A stretch of DNA of 64,000 bases from Staphylococcus lutrae (GTDB taxonomy: Bacteria > Bacillota > Bacilli > Staphylococcales > Staphylococcaceae): positions 1,364,001-1,428,000 of the forward strand of contig NZ_CP020773.1 in NCBI RefSeq assembly GCF_002101335.1. Direction: 5' to 3'. The notes beneath the pieces were generated by a model that saw only the letters and a list, made by a program, of their open reading frames with translations, was not told the origin of the DNA and searched no databases. The position numbers and the translations under genes are program-made. Shown one piece after another: positions 1 through 9,573 of the stretch; position 1 is the first letter of the stretch; the number at the start of each line of letters is the position of its first letter.

Positions 1-9
1 AGTGAAAGA

Positions 10-645
10 ATGATTGAATTAAAAAATGTAACGATTAAAAAGGGGAAGCGTTCGATTTTTGACAATGTGAATTTGAAATTTGAAGCGGGGAAGTCTTATG
101 CTTTTGTCGGTCATAGTGGGTCGGGGAAATCTACATTATTGAATACGATTGCAGGATTTGAAACATTGCAACAAGGTGAGGTACGACTCGATCAACAGCG
201 ATTGAAGGCAGATTATCGTTTTTATCGTCACGTACTCGGCTATGTTTTTCAAAATTATGGTCTCGTTGAATCGATGTCAATCAATCAAAACCTCGACATG
301 GCTCTAGCTTTCAAGAAAGTATCCAAATCAGAACGGCGACAGTTGAAATCGAGTTGCTTACAAAAAGTGGGGATAGACATAGATAAAAAGCGCAAAGTTG
401 CGACATTAAGTGGAGGAGAGCAACAGCGGGTAGCCCTTGCACGTTTGTTACTCAAACAGCCGCGACTGATTTTAGCGGACGAACCGACGGGATCCTTGGA
501 CCAGGCGAATGGTCAAAAAGTCATGGAGTTGTTATTTGATATGGTGGATGATACGCGTACGCTGATAATAGCCACACATGACTTAGCCTTGGCGCAACAA
601 TGTGACGAGATCATACATGTCGACTTAATTAAAAGCGCTATTTAA
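10..645 (+). CDS. ABC transporter ATP-binding protein (bacteriocin-export / MacB-like type)
   Basis: A 211-residue cytoplasmic ATPase that would power a membrane partner lying upstream of the window. Seen: Walker A GHSGSGKS near residues 34-41, Q-loop VFQNYG, signature LSGGEQQR, Walker [13 protein letters not shown] and an H-loop ATHD. Family knowledge: short stand-alone ATPases of this shape serve LolD/MacB-type exporters, including those beside lactococcin-972-like bacteriocins in staphylococci. That specific assignment is inference, because no permease or bacteriocin gene is visible here. The ATG at 10 is probably the real start (GTGAAAGA just upstream). A bidirectional terminator follows. 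Confidence 0.85.
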   Translation: MIELKNVTIKKGKRSIFDNVNLKFEAGKSYAFVGHSGSGKSTLLNTIAGFETLQQGEVRLDQQRLKADYRFYRHVLGYVFQNYGLVESMSINQNLDMALAFKKVSKSERRQLKSSCLQKVGIDIDKKRKVATLSGGEQQRVALARLLLKQPRLILADEPTGSLDQANGQKVMELLFDMVDDTRTLIIATHDLALAQQCDEIIHVDLIKSAI

Positions 646-675
646 GGAAAAGAAGGACATCTTCCAATCCATAAG

Positions 676-729
676 AAAACGGCAAACATCATTGAGGTGT
701 ATAACCTTTGGTGACGTTTGCCGGTTTTT
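676..729. terminator. Bidirectional intrinsic terminator
   Basis: ACGGCAAAC pairs with GTTTGCCGGT across a loop of about 30 nt. It is flanked by A-rich sequence on the left and a T run on the right, so it can end both the ABC ATPase (+) and the tcyP (-) transcripts. Confidence 0.75.
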
Positions 730-745
730 ATAAGATGTGTACAAC

Positions 746-2137
746 TTAATGTTGTGTTGTTAACTCGTTCATATCATTTGAATTGAAGATATCTTCGTCA
801 AGTTGCTTTGTTAATTTAGCAGTGCCTGTTCCTGCCAAAATCGCGTCGTTCACATTTAATGCTGTCCGACCCATATCAATCAATGGTTCCACAGAAATTA
901 AGACCCCTGCAAGACCTACAGGTAGGTTTAACGCAGACAATACGAGGATGGAAGCAAACGTTGCACCGCCCCCTACACCTGCGACACCAAATGAGCTTAA
1001 TACGACTACGATGATGACTGTGGCGATGAATTGTAAATTGACTTCAACACCCGCGATCGGTGCAACCATGATAGCAAGCATCGCTGGATAAATTCCGGCA
1101 CAACCATTTTGCCCGATAGACAAGCCGAAAGAGCCCGAGAAGTTAGCAATGGCTTGAGGCACACCAAGGCGATTGGTTTGTGCTTGAACGTTTAATGGGA
1201 GGGTGCCCGCACTTGAACGCGATGTGAATGCGAATAAAATCACTTCGGCTGTTTTCTTCACATATTGAATCGGATTGACTCCGATGACTGCCAATATGAT
1301 TAAGTGGATGATATACATTGTGATGAGCGCAGCATAAGATGCAATGACAAATTTACCTAGTGTCCAAATGGCAGCGAAATCACTGGTTGCAATCGTATTA
1401 ATCATAATGGCTAAAATACCATACGGCGTCAAGCGTAACACAAAGGTTACGATGGCCATGACAAGGGCATCAATGGCATCGATGCCACGTTTTAAAGTTT
1501 GACCTTTTTCAGGTTGTTTACGTGCAACACGCAAGAATGCAAAACCGACGAATGCTGCAAAAATGACAACGGCGATTGTAGAAGTTGCACGCGCCCCAGT
1601 AAAATCTAGAAATGGATTTGCCGGTAACAGTGCTGAAATTTGTGATGGCAACGTTGTCGCAGTGAGGTCTTTCGCTTTATCAGCGAGCTCGGCACTACGC
1701 GCATTTTCCGCTTGTCCCAAATCGATACTAGAGGCATCAAGATTAAAGGCAATGGCATAAATAATACCGACAATTGCGGCAATCGTCACCGTACCGATAA
1801 GGAACATAAAAATGAAGCTCCCCATTTTAGCAAAACTGGCGCTAATATCAATCTTTGCAAATGCTGCAACAATAGAAATAAAAATGAGCGGGATGACAAT
1901 CATTTGTAACAATGAAATGTACCCGTTACCAATGAGACCTACCCATTCAGTCGTTTGTTTAGTGACTTGACCATCTACGCCATAAATCAAATGGAGTAAG
2001 AGCCCTAAAACAATCCCTAAGCCGAGTGCGATAAACACACGCTTGGGGAATTTAACATGTTTTTTCGCCATGACCCAAAGTCCGATCAATGCGATTACGA
2101 AAATAATTAAATTAATGATAATAAAAAATATAGACAT
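746..2137 (-). CDS. tcyP: L-cystine/dicarboxylate symporter, TcyP type
   Basis: Sodium/proton-coupled symporter of the DAACS family (463 aa), an integral membrane protein importing cystine. The protein has about eight hydrophobic segments. The family reentrant-loop region is recognisable (SRSSAGTLPLNVQAQ and later GVGGGATFASILVLSALNLP). Family knowledge: TcyP/YhcL-type proteins are sulfur-source transporters, and in S. aureus this gene sits close to xpt as here. It is transcribed towards the terminator at 676-729. thiO lies 73 bp upstream on the same strand, so read-through from thiO is possible. No cysteine-responsive element was recognised. Confidence 0.85.
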   Translation of the reverse strand: MSIFFIIINLIIFVIALIGLWVMAKKHVKFPKRVFIALGLGIVLGLLLHLIYGVDGQVTKQTTEWVGLIGNGYISLLQMIVIPLIFISIVAAFAKIDISASFAKMGSFIFMFLIGTVTIAAIVGIIYAIAFNLDASSIDLGQAENARSAELADKAKDLTATTLPSQISALLPANPFLDFTGARATSTIAVVIFAAFVGFAFLRVARKQPEKGQTLKRGIDAIDALVMAIVTFVLRLTPYGILAIMINTIATSDFAAIWTLGKFVIASYAALITMYIIHLIILAVIGVNPIQYVKKTAEVILFAFTSRSSAGTLPLNVQAQTNRLGVPQAIANFSGSFGLSIGQNGCAGIYPAMLAIMVAPIAGVEVNLQFIATVIIVVVLSSFGVAGVGGGATFASILVLSALNLPVGLAGVLISVEPLIDMGRTALNVNDAILAGTGTAKLTKQLDEDIFNSNDMNELTTQH

Positions 2138-2209
2138 AAATACGCTTCCTTTTTAATTCCGACTTCTATAATAGGATAATGGGTAGGAAGCATAAAATCA
2201 AGGGTAATT

Positions 2210-3316
2210 TTATTGATATGTCAATTTTGGAGAAAATGAGTTGAGTTGTGTTCTAGCTTTATCATCCCCTTCAATCAGTTGCGCCATCAGTATGCCTGCA
2301 ATTGGAGAAAGTAAGATACCATTGCGATAATGACCTGTGGCTACAAATAATCGGGGGGCGATTTCTCCCATTATAGGTACCTCATTTTCGGTGATAGGGC
2401 GAATACCTGTCCAAGTTTTAATGATACGATGAGATTGAAGTTGAGGAATCATACGTACACTTTCTCGATCGAGCCAAGACAGGTTGTCTGCATTGCTTTC
2501 TGTATCCCAACAATCATAATCTGAAGTCGCGCCAATTAAGAAACGATTCGGTCGTTTAGGGACGATATAACAACCGTTCATATTAAAAATGGTTTCCTTA
2601 AGACCTGTGTAATCAGAAGCGATAAGTTTGACGTCACCTTTGACGGGACGCGTTGGTAAATGGATATCCAATTGTTGTAATAACGTGCCACTCCAAGCCC
2701 CTGCCGCAATAATCAACTCATCGGCGTCAAATGTCCCTTTAGAGGTTATGACGCGATAACTTTGAGAATGACGTTGGAGTCGTTCGACTTCTGTATGTGT
2801 CATCAAATCAATATGTGCCCGTTTAAGTACCGATGCAATGAGTGCTTGCGTGTAAATATTGGCATTGATTTGCCCGTCATCTTGAATTTTAAACGCGGCA
2901 CTTTGTGACGGATCAAGTTGTGGAAAACGTTGTATGAATTGTTGGGGCGTTAATGCCGTTACAGTATGGTCATGTCGGTGAAGAAATTCAAACTGTTGTT
3001 GAACAGCTGATACATCTTGTGGGCGAGAAGCGACTTTGATGAGACCGTATTGTTGGTATTCAATATCAATCCCTGTTTCAAGTTCAAGCGTACGCGCCAA
3101 ATCAGGCATCATCGCCCGACTTTGCATCGCGAGTCGATAGAGTGGGGAGTCTTCGAAAAATTCATTTTGCGCACCTAGCATGCCTCCCGCAGCATAAGAG
3201 GCGTTCATTCGTGGTGTAGAGCGGTCGATAATACGGATGTGCCGTTGTTTTGTATTGAGTTGACGTGCAATGGCCAATCCCATGACCCCTGCTCCGATGA
3301 TTATGGTATGTTTCAT
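2210..3316 (-). CDS. thiO: Glycine oxidase ThiO (FAD-dependent)
   Basis: A 368-aa FAD-dependent amine oxidase of the DAO family. ThiO converts glycine to iminoglycine for the thiazole branch of thiamine biosynthesis. Seen: an N-terminal Rossmann dinucleotide site (GAGVMGLAIARQL), an AYAAGGMLGAQ segment and a C-terminal TGHYRNGILLSP motif typical of ThiO/DadA proteins. The identification is strengthened by the TPP riboswitch in its leader. The gene stands alone: no thiS, thiG or thiF is adjacent, so the rest of the pathway must be elsewhere or absent. The ATG at 3316 has its AGGAGG Shine-Dalgarno inside a hairpin (3324-3349). Confidence 0.88.
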   Translation of the reverse strand: MKHTIIIGAGVMGLAIARQLNTKQRHIRIIDRSTPRMNASYAAGGMLGAQNEFFEDSPLYRLAMQSRAMMPDLARTLELETGIDIEYQQYGLIKVASRPQDVSAVQQQFEFLHRHDHTVTALTPQQFIQRFPQLDPSQSAAFKIQDDGQINANIYTQALIASVLKRAHIDLMTHTEVERLQRHSQSYRVITSKGTFDADELIIAAGAWSGTLLQQLDIHLPTRPVKGDVKLIASDYTGLKETIFNMNGCYIVPKRPNRFLIGATSDYDCWDTESNADNLSWLDRESVRMIPQLQSHRIIKTWTGIRPITENEVPIMGEIAPRLFVATGHYRNGILLSPIAGILMAQLIEGDDKARTQLNSFSPKLTYQ

Positions 3317-3323
3317 AAAAAAA

Positions 3324-3349
3324 CCTCCTGCATAAAAGGATGCAAGAGG
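3324..3349 (-). terminator. Riboswitch expression platform: terminator hairpin containing the thiO Shine-Dalgarno
   Basis: On the minus strand CCTCTTGCAT pairs with ATGCAGGAGG (10 bp, one G-U) around a 6-nt loop, followed directly by seven T residues and then the thiO ATG. The 3' arm carries the AGGAGG ribosome-binding site. The same hairpin can therefore terminate transcription and hide the RBS. Confidence 0.75.
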
Positions 3350-3419
3350 AATACGTATATGATTGAAATAACGTCAGCGACGCGCGATTTCGCGTTGAGA
3401 CACATTCAGTAACATATTG

Positions 3420-3503
3420 CGCTTCCCTTCGTTGGTTCTAACCACGTCAGGTTCAAAGAGTTAAGATACCATCTTTCTCAGCTCGCCTCGAGCACCCCTA
3501 GCC
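3420..3503 (-). promoter_or_regulatory. TPP riboswitch (THI-box)
   Basis: The minus strand carries the conserved THI-box blocks in order: AGGGGTGCT, GCTGAGAAAGAT, CTTTGAACCTGA and, at the 3' end, CGAAGGGAAGC. These match the thiamine pyrophosphate aptamer consensus. It lies about 100 nt upstream of thiO in the same orientation, with a terminator/SD hairpin in between, so thiO should be shut off when TPP is abundant. Confidence 0.93.
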
Positions 3504-3684
3504 TATCAATTTTTAATGATGATCAATCGTGTCTATTCATATCAATCTTAGCACGCTTTGTCAAATGATTGTGTGTTTTATTACATGGAGACGTCGGTTT
3601 ATGATGACCGGTATAAACGCCTCAGTGTCCGTACATGTCGTGCAGGCAATCAATCGCTTAACCGATATGTCATGGATTATGAAA

Positions 3685-4284
3685 TTAGCCCCCAAACAGG
3701 CGTTGGAAAAAGCCTTTTTTCTCATTACGTTGAATCGTTTCAGCAAGATCTTGATGTTCTTTTGTTTGCGTTTCAATACTTTCTTGTGTTTTATGAAGCT
3801 GTTCGGTTTGTTGTTGCTGTGCCGTTGTCAGTGCCTCCATAGATTGACGATTTGTCTCTAGTTGTGTATGTAACTGCTGTTGTAACGCTTTAAGCGCTTC
3901 TTGCTGTTGATTCACTTGTGAGACCATTTGACCTAACATTTGACGCTCTTCACGCATATGACTGATTTCGTTACGTAATTCCGTAATCAATTGCGGAACT
4001 TGTTGATCAGTAGGGAGTTGTTGGTCATGCGTTTTGACAATGACTTGTAAAAAGTCTTTTTCTTTTTCAAGCGCTTCAAAAGCAAGATCATAACTATTGG
4101 TTTGTGCAACACGTTCAGCAATTTCTTGGAAGAGCTCAATGTCCTCTTCTTTGAAATCAGTTGCTTCGCGTCCACGGTATTCCGTTTTATTTAAATGATA
4201 GCCGCGCTCTTCAAGGTGTTGCACAATTTTACGGACTTGTTTTTCACTCAGCTCAGATTTTTGAGCAAATTCTTTTGTTAGCAT
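3685..4284 (-). CDS. DUF536-type HTH/coiled-coil protein
   Basis: A 199-residue protein with an N-terminal MerR-like or winged helix-turn-helix (LTKEFAQKSELSEKQVRKIV). A long Gln/Glu-rich coiled coil follows at about residues 90-185, then the short C-terminal tail KKGFFQRLFGG. This layout is that of staphylococcal DUF536 proteins, some of which are annotated as replication-associated on plasmids. The function is unknown and DNA binding is inferred from the HTH only. The stop lies about 180 bp before the thiO riboswitch on the same strand. Confidence 0.7.
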   Translation of the reverse strand: MLTKEFAQKSELSEKQVRKIVQHLEERGYHLNKTEYRGREATDFKEEDIELFQEIAERVAQTNSYDLAFEALEKEKDFLQVIVKTHDQQLPTDQQVPQLITELRNEISHMREERQMLGQMVSQVNQQQEALKALQQQLHTQLETNRQSMEALTTAQQQQTEQLHKTQESIETQTKEHQDLAETIQRNEKKGFFQRLFGG

Positions 4285-4396
4285 ATGTCGTTTAGGTCCT
4301 TTCTCTCATTTTTAGACTGTCGCCAGTGTGCGCTCAGTGCCCCTTCAGTCTTACCTCTCTACTATTGTAACGACTTTAAGTACTGAATTCAAGGGC

Positions 4397-5071
4397 TTAG
4401 ACATGAGGTTCCTTTCGCAAATTCATTTTAACGAGTAAAGGATAAATAATTCGCCGCGGGATTCGATTCGCAAATACATATTTTAGAATGTATGCGGATT
4501 TAATACTCGTTCCGTAAATGTCTTTTGTGAGCGGGATATTTGCTTTAATATACAGATCTAAAGGTACCGGCTTTCCGTTACGATCTAACGAGGGTTGTAG
4601 ATACGTGATGTCGTTTTGCCTTTCATAACCATTTTGAACTAGGAAACGGCGACGAAATGCGATTTTATGTGCTGTTTCTGTATCAACATCTGGTGATTCC
4701 AAAGTTGATTCGAACATGAAGAAGTTAACATCACGACCATGGCGTTGATTGGAAATTTTGTTGATTTCTTTTTCTATTTGCTCAAGCATGCTTTTTAGAC
4801 GGCTTTCACATTGTTCGTCTGGCTGTGCAAGTAAGTATACAATGAAGCCGACATTGGTTGTTGCTTCATAATGAGCGGTTGCAAAAGTGACAATTTCATC
4901 ATTTTCTATACCTACGATAAAAACAAAGTCATATTGTGTCTTTTCGGTTTTTAATGATTGTTCAAATACAGACTCATCTTCTGTGACGAGGGGGTCTAGT
5001 TTATCCATGTAAAACGCTAGTGCTGGGAGATACCACGGGTCTTGGATGGATTGGATATGTGCAAAATGCAT
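4397..5071 (-). CDS. GNAT-like acetyltransferase, function unknown
   Basis: A 224-aa soluble protein. The central segment (FVFIVGIENDEIVTFATAHY, then a GFIVYLLAQPD strand) resembles the beta-strand core of GNAT acetyltransferases. A canonical acetyl-CoA loop (Q/RxxGxG/A) is not obvious, so the call rests on general fold impression. The start at 5071 is supported by the upstream GAGAGGTG. It is divergent from nothing close by and monocistronic in appearance. Substrate unknown. Confidence 0.55.
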   Translation of the reverse strand: MHFAHIQSIQDPWYLPALAFYMDKLDPLVTEDESVFEQSLKTEKTQYDFVFIVGIENDEIVTFATAHYEATTNVGFIVYLLAQPDEQCESRLKSMLEQIEKEINKISNQRHGRDVNFFMFESTLESPDVDTETAHKIAFRRRFLVQNGYERQNDITYLQPSLDRNGKPVPLDLYIKANIPLTKDIYGTSIKSAYILKYVFANRIPRRIIYPLLVKMNLRKEPHV

Positions 5072-5172
5072 GTCTTTTCACCTCTCTTAATGGCTATAGT
5101 ATAGCATATTATCAGAGGTTAATAGGTGGGAATTAAGATAGAGGGAGCATAACGCTTATTTTTCATATCAAA

Positions 5173-5254
5173 CTTTGCCTAAGATTCGACAAGTCGGGTG
5201 AGAAGTCTAAAGCAAACGAGTTCAAAATGGGTCAAACCTTAGGCAAACGTGTTC
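5173..5254. repeat. Inverted and direct short repeats in an intergenic stretch
   Basis: CTTTGCCTAAG (5173-5183) is inversely repeated as CTTAGGCAAA (5238-5247). Separately GCAAACGAGTTC (5212-5223) is nearly repeated directly as GCAAACGTGTTC (5243-5254). No ORF here looks real. Confidence 0.5.
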
Positions 5255-5316
5255 GGTTACGAGAGTTTGAGAGGACTATCATGCGTGTAGGGCATGCATG
5301 TGAGATATACGATACT

Positions 5317-5739
5317 TTATTCAATATCACCTATATGCTCAGATGGTGCATGCTTGTCGTGCTTTTGCTGATCGGCACTGTTATATTTAGTGAGTTCTTT
5401 ATTGTCATACTTAACTTTTTGAACCATTACAACAATTTTATTATTAGTAATGTCTTGTTTGAGGTCTTCTTTTTCTTCTTCAGAGAACTCGTATTTCGCT
5501 AAGGCAGCTTCTTCGGCATCTTCACCGATGAAAAAGCGCAAAAACTTATCACTGACCGTTCCAGTTGTAGATTTACTTTGAATTTGTGAATGGTTAAAGC
5601 GATCGGTTTTGAGTTTGTCTTTACTCAAAATTAAAATCTCATTTTCAGGAATACCTTCATTTAACAATTGATCAACGTATTGAATGGCTTCTTCTTCAGT
5701 GCGCTTCACTTCGTATTTTTCGATTTGATATAATGCCAT
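5317..5739 (-). CDS. General stress protein (YflT/GSP17M family)
   Basis: A 140-residue protein with the N-terminal heat-induced stress protein YflT domain. The beta-alpha unit is VKRTEEEAIQYVDQLLNEGI, then ILSKDKLKTDR, followed by an acidic helix (EFSEEEKEDLKQDI) and a short IVVMVQK strand. Family knowledge: these are SigB-regulon proteins of unknown biochemical role in bacilli and staphylococci. A near-perfect SigB promoter sits 37-62 bp upstream of the ATG, which agrees. A GGAGG ribosome site precedes the start. Confidence 0.8.
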   Translation of the reverse strand: MALYQIEKYEVKRTEEEAIQYVDQLLNEGIPENEILILSKDKLKTDRFNHSQIQSKSTTGTVSDKFLRFFIGEDAEEAALAKYEFSEEEKEDLKQDITNNKIVVMVQKVKYDNKELTKYNSADQQKHDKHAPSEHIGDIE

Positions 5740-5775
5740 AATCTGTGAGCCTCCAATCTATTTGTTATGTGACAC

Positions 5776-5801
5776 ATACCCGTATTAATGGTTAGTTAAA
5801 C
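5776..5801 (-). promoter_or_regulatory. SigB-dependent promoter
   Basis: Read on the minus strand: GTTTAA, a 14-nt spacer, GGGTAT. This equals the Bacillus/Staphylococcus SigB consensus (GTTTAA-N12-14-GGGWAW) and sits just upstream of the general stress protein gene. Confidence 0.85.
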
Positions 5802-5936
5802 GATTACATTATCATTATGACGTGTATGGATTGTTCATGCAACAAATTACCATAAATTTCTGAAAACAACAGATTTCATATGATAGTATTGCGAAAGGAC
5901 AGTAAATTTGCTATTATCATTAAATAATTTATCACG

Positions 5937-6004
5937 CTCATATAATCTGAAGAATATGGCTTTAGAAGTTTCTACCATGTTGCCTTAAACGACATGACTA
6001 TGAG
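5937..6004 (+). promoter_or_regulatory. Guanine (purine) riboswitch aptamer
   Basis: The sequence follows the G-box aptamer consensus: CTCATATAATC, GAATATGG, GTTTCTACC, CTTAAACGACATG and closing GACTATGAG. The specificity nucleotide in GACTATG is C (GACTAT rather than GATTAT), predicting guanine/hypoxanthine rather than adenine. It lies ahead of xpt-pbuX-guaB-guaA. Confidence 0.93.
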
Positions 6005-6140
6005 TAATGGGACATCTATGTAATATGTAACATGCTGCATCTACGCCTATAATGACACGACTGAAATGACTGTGTTTCCGGATTAGGCCTTAAGACGTAA
6101 CATAGTGCCACTATACAATTGTATGACTATTACTCGTATA

Positions 6141-6174
6141 CCTGAAACAGTATTCTTTAGTTTTGGGTTTTTTT
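6141..6174 (+). terminator. Riboswitch-controlled terminator before xpt
   Basis: CCTGAAAC pairs with GTTTTGGG (with G-U pairs) around an 11-nt loop, followed by seven T residues. It is placed 137 nt after the aptamer and 27 nt before the xpt start, so it is probably the OFF structure of the guanine switch. Confidence 0.7.
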
Positions 6175-6200
6175 GATATCTTTTTCAAGGAGGAATAGGT

Positions 6201-6785
6201 GTGGACGCACTGAGAAGAAAGGTCATTGAAGATGGCGTTGTGATTGATGAAAAAATCCTTAAAGTCGATGGATTCTTAAATCATCAAATTGATGCAAAAT
6301 TGATGTATGACATCGGGCAAACGTTTTATGAGCAATTTGTTGATCAAGAAATAACAAAAGTTTTAACCATAGAGGCATCTGGTATCGCACCAGCCATTAT
6401 GGCAGCCTATCGTTTGGATGTGCCTTGTCTATTTGCTAAAAAAGCAAAACCCAGCACTTTAAATACCGGCTACTACCAAACGGATGTGCATTCGTTTACT
6501 AAAAATAAAACGAATACCATCATCATTTCTGAAGCTTTTTTGTCGTCTGAAGATAGAGTTTTAATTATTGATGATTTTTTAGCAAATGGAGAAGCTGCAT
6601 TAGGCTTGCATCGTCTTGTTGGACAAGCGGGTGCGACAACAGTCGGTGTGGGGATTTTAGTAGAAAAAAGTTTTCAGCCCGGGCGTATGCGTTTAGAAAA
6701 TGCAGGTTTGAATGTTTTATCACTATGCCAAGTGGCGTCATTAGCCAATAACCAAGTCACGTTATTAGGAGAATCTGAATCATGA
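6201..6785 (+). CDS. xpt: Xanthine phosphoribosyltransferase
   Basis: Salvages xanthine with PRPP to XMP in the cytosol (194 aa). Seen: VLTIEASGIAPAIMAA and the PRPP-binding loop VLIIDDFLANGEA, both typical of Xpt. The GTG start at 6201 is preceded by AAGGAGGAATAG and gives the length of the S. aureus protein. First gene of the guanine-riboswitch operon. Its stop overlaps the pbuX ATG by 4 bp (ATGA), indicating translational coupling. Confidence 0.95.
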   Translation: MDALRRKVIEDGVVIDEKILKVDGFLNHQIDAKLMYDIGQTFYEQFVDQEITKVLTIEASGIAPAIMAAYRLDVPCLFAKKAKPSTLNTGYYQTDVHSFTKNKTNTIIISEAFLSSEDRVLIIDDFLANGEAALGLHRLVGQAGATTVGVGILVEKSFQPGRMRLENAGLNVLSLCQVASLANNQVTLLGESES

Positions 6786-8050
6786 AACGATTTTTATTGA
6801 GTTTGCAACACTTGCTCGCCATGTACGCGGGTGCTATTTTAGTCCCTATTATTGTAGGAACAAGTTTGAACTTCACGGCTGAACAGATTGCTTATTTAGT
6901 GACAGTGGATATTTTTATGTGTGGTGTGGCTACATTTCTTCAAGTTTATCGAGGGATTGGAATTGGCTTACCAGTTGTCTTAGGATGTACGTTTACTGCG
7001 GTAGCACCGATGATTTTAATCGGTCAATCGAAAGGAATCGATGTGCTCTACGGTTCTCTCTTTTTATCAGGGCTACTGGTCATTCTTATTGCGCCATTTT
7101 TTGCAACATTAGTAAAGCTTTTCCCGCCAGTGGTGACGGGCAGTGTTGTAACGATTATCGGTCTCACGTTAATGCCTGTCGCAATGAATTATCTTGCAGG
7201 GGGACAAGGGGCTAAAGATTATGGTAATCCTAAACATATTTTGCTAGGGTTCGCGACATTAGTCATTATTTTAATACTTCAACGTTTTGCGCGTGGATTT
7301 TTGAAGTCTATCGCAATTTTAATGGGATTAATCTTGGGAACGATTTTAGCCAGTCTCTTTGGTGTTGTTGATGTGACACAGGTTGGACATGCCCATTGGT
7401 TTGAACTTCCAAAACCATTTAGATTTACAGGATTTGCTTTTGATTTCGGTGCAACCATTGTATTTTTCATTGTTGCGTTGGTGAGTTTAATTGAGTCGAC
7501 AGGCGTGTATCACGCATTAAGCACGATTACTGGAAAAAAACTCGAACGTAAAGATTTTAGAAAAGGTTATATGGCAGAAGGAATAGCGATTACATTGGGC
7601 TCTATTTTCAATGCTTTCCCTTATACGGCTTACTCTCAAAACGTAGGGCTTGTTTCATTATCAGGTGTTAAAAAGAACGATGTGATTTACGGGATGGTCA
7701 TTTTATTAATCATTTGTGGTTGTATCCCAAAATTGGGGGCATTGGCGAACATTATCCCGTTCTCAGTCCTCGGTGGTGCGATGCTTGCAATGTTTGGTAT
7801 GGTCATGGCTTATGGCGTGCGCATCTTAAATGATATTAATTTCAAGAACCAAAACAATTTATTAATTATCGCCATTTCAGTGGGATTAGGTGCAGGTATC
7901 ACTGCGGTACCAGAAGCATTCAAAGCATTAGGTGACCAATTTGCTTGGCTTACACAGAATGGTATTGTTTTAGGAACGATATCAGCAATTATCTTGAATT
8001 TATTTTTCAATGGTATAAACTATCAACAAAACAAAGAAAATGTGAAATAA
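6782..8050 (+). CDS. pbuX: Xanthine permease PbuX
   Basis: Nucleobase:cation symporter-2 family permease (422 aa, about 12-14 membrane segments) importing xanthine for Xpt. Seen: the N-terminal QHLLAMYAGAILVPIIVG block, the family segment around FNAFPYTAYSQNVGLVSLSG, and long hydrophobic helices throughout. Coupled to xpt by a 4-bp overlap and followed after 30 bp by guaB. Expression should fall when guanine binds the upstream aptamer. Confidence 0.95.
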   Translation: MKRFLLSLQHLLAMYAGAILVPIIVGTSLNFTAEQIAYLVTVDIFMCGVATFLQVYRGIGIGLPVVLGCTFTAVAPMILIGQSKGIDVLYGSLFLSGLLVILIAPFFATLVKLFPPVVTGSVVTIIGLTLMPVAMNYLAGGQGAKDYGNPKHILLGFATLVIILILQRFARGFLKSIAILMGLILGTILASLFGVVDVTQVGHAHWFELPKPFRFTGFAFDFGATIVFFIVALVSLIESTGVYHALSTITGKKLERKDFRKGYMAEGIAITLGSIFNAFPYTAYSQNVGLVSLSGVKKNDVIYGMVILLIICGCIPKLGALANIIPFSVLGGAMLAMFGMVMAYGVRILNDINFKNQNNLLIIAISVGLGAGITAVPEAFKALGDQFAWLTQNGIVLGTISAIILNLFFNGINYQQNKENVK

Positions 8051-8059
8051 TAGGTATAA

Positions 8060-9550
<1,491 letters not shown>

Positions 9551-9573
9551 ACTGGAAAAGGAGTACAAATCGT

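Noticed and set aside
3529..3861. Overlapping plus-strand ORFs of 94-110 codons
   Set aside because: They lie across the end of the minus-strand DUF536 gene and the riboswitch leader region, have no ribosome site and no family resemblance.
5227..5502. 91-codon plus-strand ORF
   Set aside because: It is antisense to the general stress protein gene over half its length and has low-complexity Phe runs from the complement of Lys/Glu codons.
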